Made by a program: the position numbers and the translations under genes | Source: Gammaproteobacteria bacterium | GTDB taxonomy: Bacteria > Pseudomonadota > Gammaproteobacteria > Xanthomonadales > Xanthomonadaceae | NCBI GenBank assembly: GCA_012510865.1 | Contig: JAAZHF010000410.1 | Coordinates: 1 to 5,983 of the forward strand | Direction of reading: 5' to 3' | Length of the DNA: 5,983 nt | The notes under the pieces: generated by a model | What the model was told of the DNA's origin: nothing | The model's input: the letters and a program-made list of their open reading frames with translations, nothing else | Database searches by the model: none | Shown: positions 4,944 to 5,983 of the stretch, in pieces | Layout of the letters: every line of letters starts with the position of its first letter | Numbering within the stretch: position 1 is the first letter of the stretch

Positions 4944-5983
4944 AGATTCTGGTAGTCGACGACGACGAATTCACCACCCGGCTGCTGCACATCCAGCTCC
5001 GGGCGATGGGGCTGAAGGCCAGCGGCTATTCGGCGATCGAGCTCTGCTCGCGCGGCGACGAGGCGCTGGAGCGCCTTTCCGCGGACCCGGCCGGCTTCGG
5101 ACTGGTGTTCTGCGACCTGCGCATGCCCGGGATGGACGGCGTGGAATTCGTGCGGCACCTGGCGGCGATGGAGTTCCGCGGCGCGCTGGTGCTGATCAGC
5201 GGCGCGGAGCAGCGCGTCCTGCAGGCGGTCGAACAGCTGGCGCGGGGGCAGGGCCTCGACGTCCTCGGCCGGCTGGCCAAGCCGGTGCAGCCGGCCGAGC
5301 TGCGGGAGCTCCTGCAGGCGCGCGGGGCCGGCGCCGCGCAGGCGCGGGCGGACGCGTCCGCAGCGACGCCGTTCGCCGCCGCGGACGCCGCGGCGCTGGA
5401 GGCCGCGATCACCGCCGGCGAGCTGTCCAACCTGTACCAGCCCAAGGTCGACCTCCACAGCGGCGAGGTGGTGGGCGTGGAGGCGCTGCCGCGCTGGCGG
5501 CATCCGCTGCGCGGCATCGTCCTGCCCGCCGAGTTCATCCCCCTGGCCGAGGACGCGGGGATGGCCCGCGCGCTGGCCCGGGTGGTGCTGGCCAACGCGC
5601 TGCACGATGCGCGCCACTGGCATGTCGCCGGCCGCGGGCTCGAGGTCGCCGTGAACGTGTCGCTGGCGAGCCTGGGCTCGCTGGATTTCCCGGACCGCGT
5701 CGCGATCCTGGCGGGCGCGGCCGGCTTCCCGCTCGAGCGGCTGGTGCTCGGACTGTCCGAGACCCGCCTGCCGACCGAGGCGCAGGCCCGGCTCGACATC
5801 ATGAGCCGGCTGCGACTGAAGGGCGTGCGCCTGGCGATCGACGAGTTCGGCACCGGGTTCTCCAACCTGGCGCAGCTGCGGGACATCCCGTTCTCGGAGC
5901 TGAAGATCGACCGCGGCTTCGTCCGCGGCGCGGCCGCCGACCCGTCGCGCCGGGCCATCGTCCAGGCGGCGCTCGCGCTGGCC
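4940..5983 (+). CDS. Response regulator with REC receiver and EAL (c-di-GMP phosphodiesterase-type) domain, 3'-truncated, RocR-like
   Basis: The frame is open for 348 codons to the window end. The start is TTG: it precedes MKILVVDDDEF, the first strand and acidic cluster of a receiver, and no upstream ATG/GTG in frame fits. REC (about 1-122) has D8/D9, phospho-acceptor D59 in CDLRMPGMDG, S87 and K114 (AKP), so it looks phosphorylatable. An Ala-rich linker (about 125-148) leads to the EAL domain (from about 150) with YQPKVDL, EAL motif E181-A182-L183, N239 (VNVS), E274, D301 and K322 (LKIDR). Two expected acidic residues are altered: the first Glu of the usual ExxE is G271, and the DDFG motif is DEFG (E302). 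By my recollection of Pseudomonas aeruginosa RocR numbering, these sites align at a constant offset of six residues, which supports the same architecture. The final catalytic Glu/Gln motifs lie beyond the window. Its input is probably the adjacent HPt protein, and its likely output is lowering or sensing cyclic-di-GMP. Confidence 0.93.
   Translation, partial: MKILVVDDDEFTTRLLHIQLRAMGLKASGYSAIELCSRGDEALERLSADPAGFGLVFCDLRMPGMDGVEFVRHLAAMEFRGALVLISGAEQRVLQAVEQLARGQGLDVLGRLAKPVQPAELRELLQARGAGAAQARADASAATPFAAADAAALEAAITAGELSNLYQPKVDLHSGEVVGVEALPRWRHPLRGIVLPAEFIPLAEDAGMARALARVVLANALHDARHWHVAGRGLEVAVNVSLASLGSLDFPDRVAILAGAAGFPLERLVLGLSETRLPTEAQARLDIMSRLRLKGVRLAIDEFGTGFSNLAQLRDIPFSELKIDRGFVRGAAADPSRRAIVQAALALA

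Noticed and set aside
4370..5623. 417-codon open frame on the minus strand opposite the HPt and REC-EAL genes
   Set aside because: The translation is a low-complexity Arg/Ala/Gln-rich sequence without motifs. Two clear protein families are encoded on the other strand, one of them from a TTG start.
5026..5958. 310-codon minus-strand open frame near the window end
   Set aside because: It is a Ser/Arg/Ala-rich shadow of the EAL gene. Every conserved EAL and REC residue lies on the plus strand.

Overview
The window is a very GC-rich chromosomal segment in which codon third positions are almost all G or C. All four genes lie on the + strand and are packed closely. The style of the TonB-dependent receptor, the exported serine hydrolase with a DUF3471 tail, and the HPt/REC-EAL pair together suggest a Gram-negative gammaproteobacterium of the Xanthomonadaceae/Lysobacteraceae type (Lysobacter or Luteimonas-like). 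That assignment is an inference from protein style and composition. No rRNA, tRNA, CRISPR array, insertion sequence or integrase was seen.

Positions 2-2701 hold a TonB-dependent outer-membrane receptor that lacks its 5' end. The window opens at about the Ton box and then runs through plug and barrel to a C-terminal phenylalanine. A perfect 12-bp GC hairpin (2711-2738) follows the stop codon. A secreted class C beta-lactamase-fold (family S12-like) serine hydrolase with a C-terminal DUF3471 domain (2755-4422) starts 53 bp after the receptor stop. Within its signal-peptide codons lies a textbook intrinsic-terminator shape: an 8-bp GC stem, a 4-nt loop, then TG and six T (2791-2818). Receptor and hydrolase could form an uptake-plus-processing pair for a peptide-like substrate, possibly with attenuation between them.

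After a 110-bp gap with two small inverted repeats comes a two-gene signalling unit. It consists of a stand-alone histidine phosphotransfer (HPt) protein (4533-4943) and a response regulator with a REC receiver followed by an EAL (cyclic-di-GMP phosphodiesterase-type) domain (4940 to past the window end). The regulator is read from a TTG codon overlapping the HPt stop codon, so it is missed if only ATG/GTG starts are allowed. Its architecture matches Pseudomonas aeruginosa RocR. Two metal-site positions of the EAL domain differ from consensus (G271 where Glu is expected, and Asp-Glu-Phe-Gly instead of Asp-Asp-Phe-Gly), so it may be weak or non-catalytic.

The most notable observations are the intragenic terminator in the hydrolase signal sequence, the altered EAL active site in an otherwise well-kept REC-EAL protein, and the translational coupling of the HPt and REC-EAL genes with no kinase in view.
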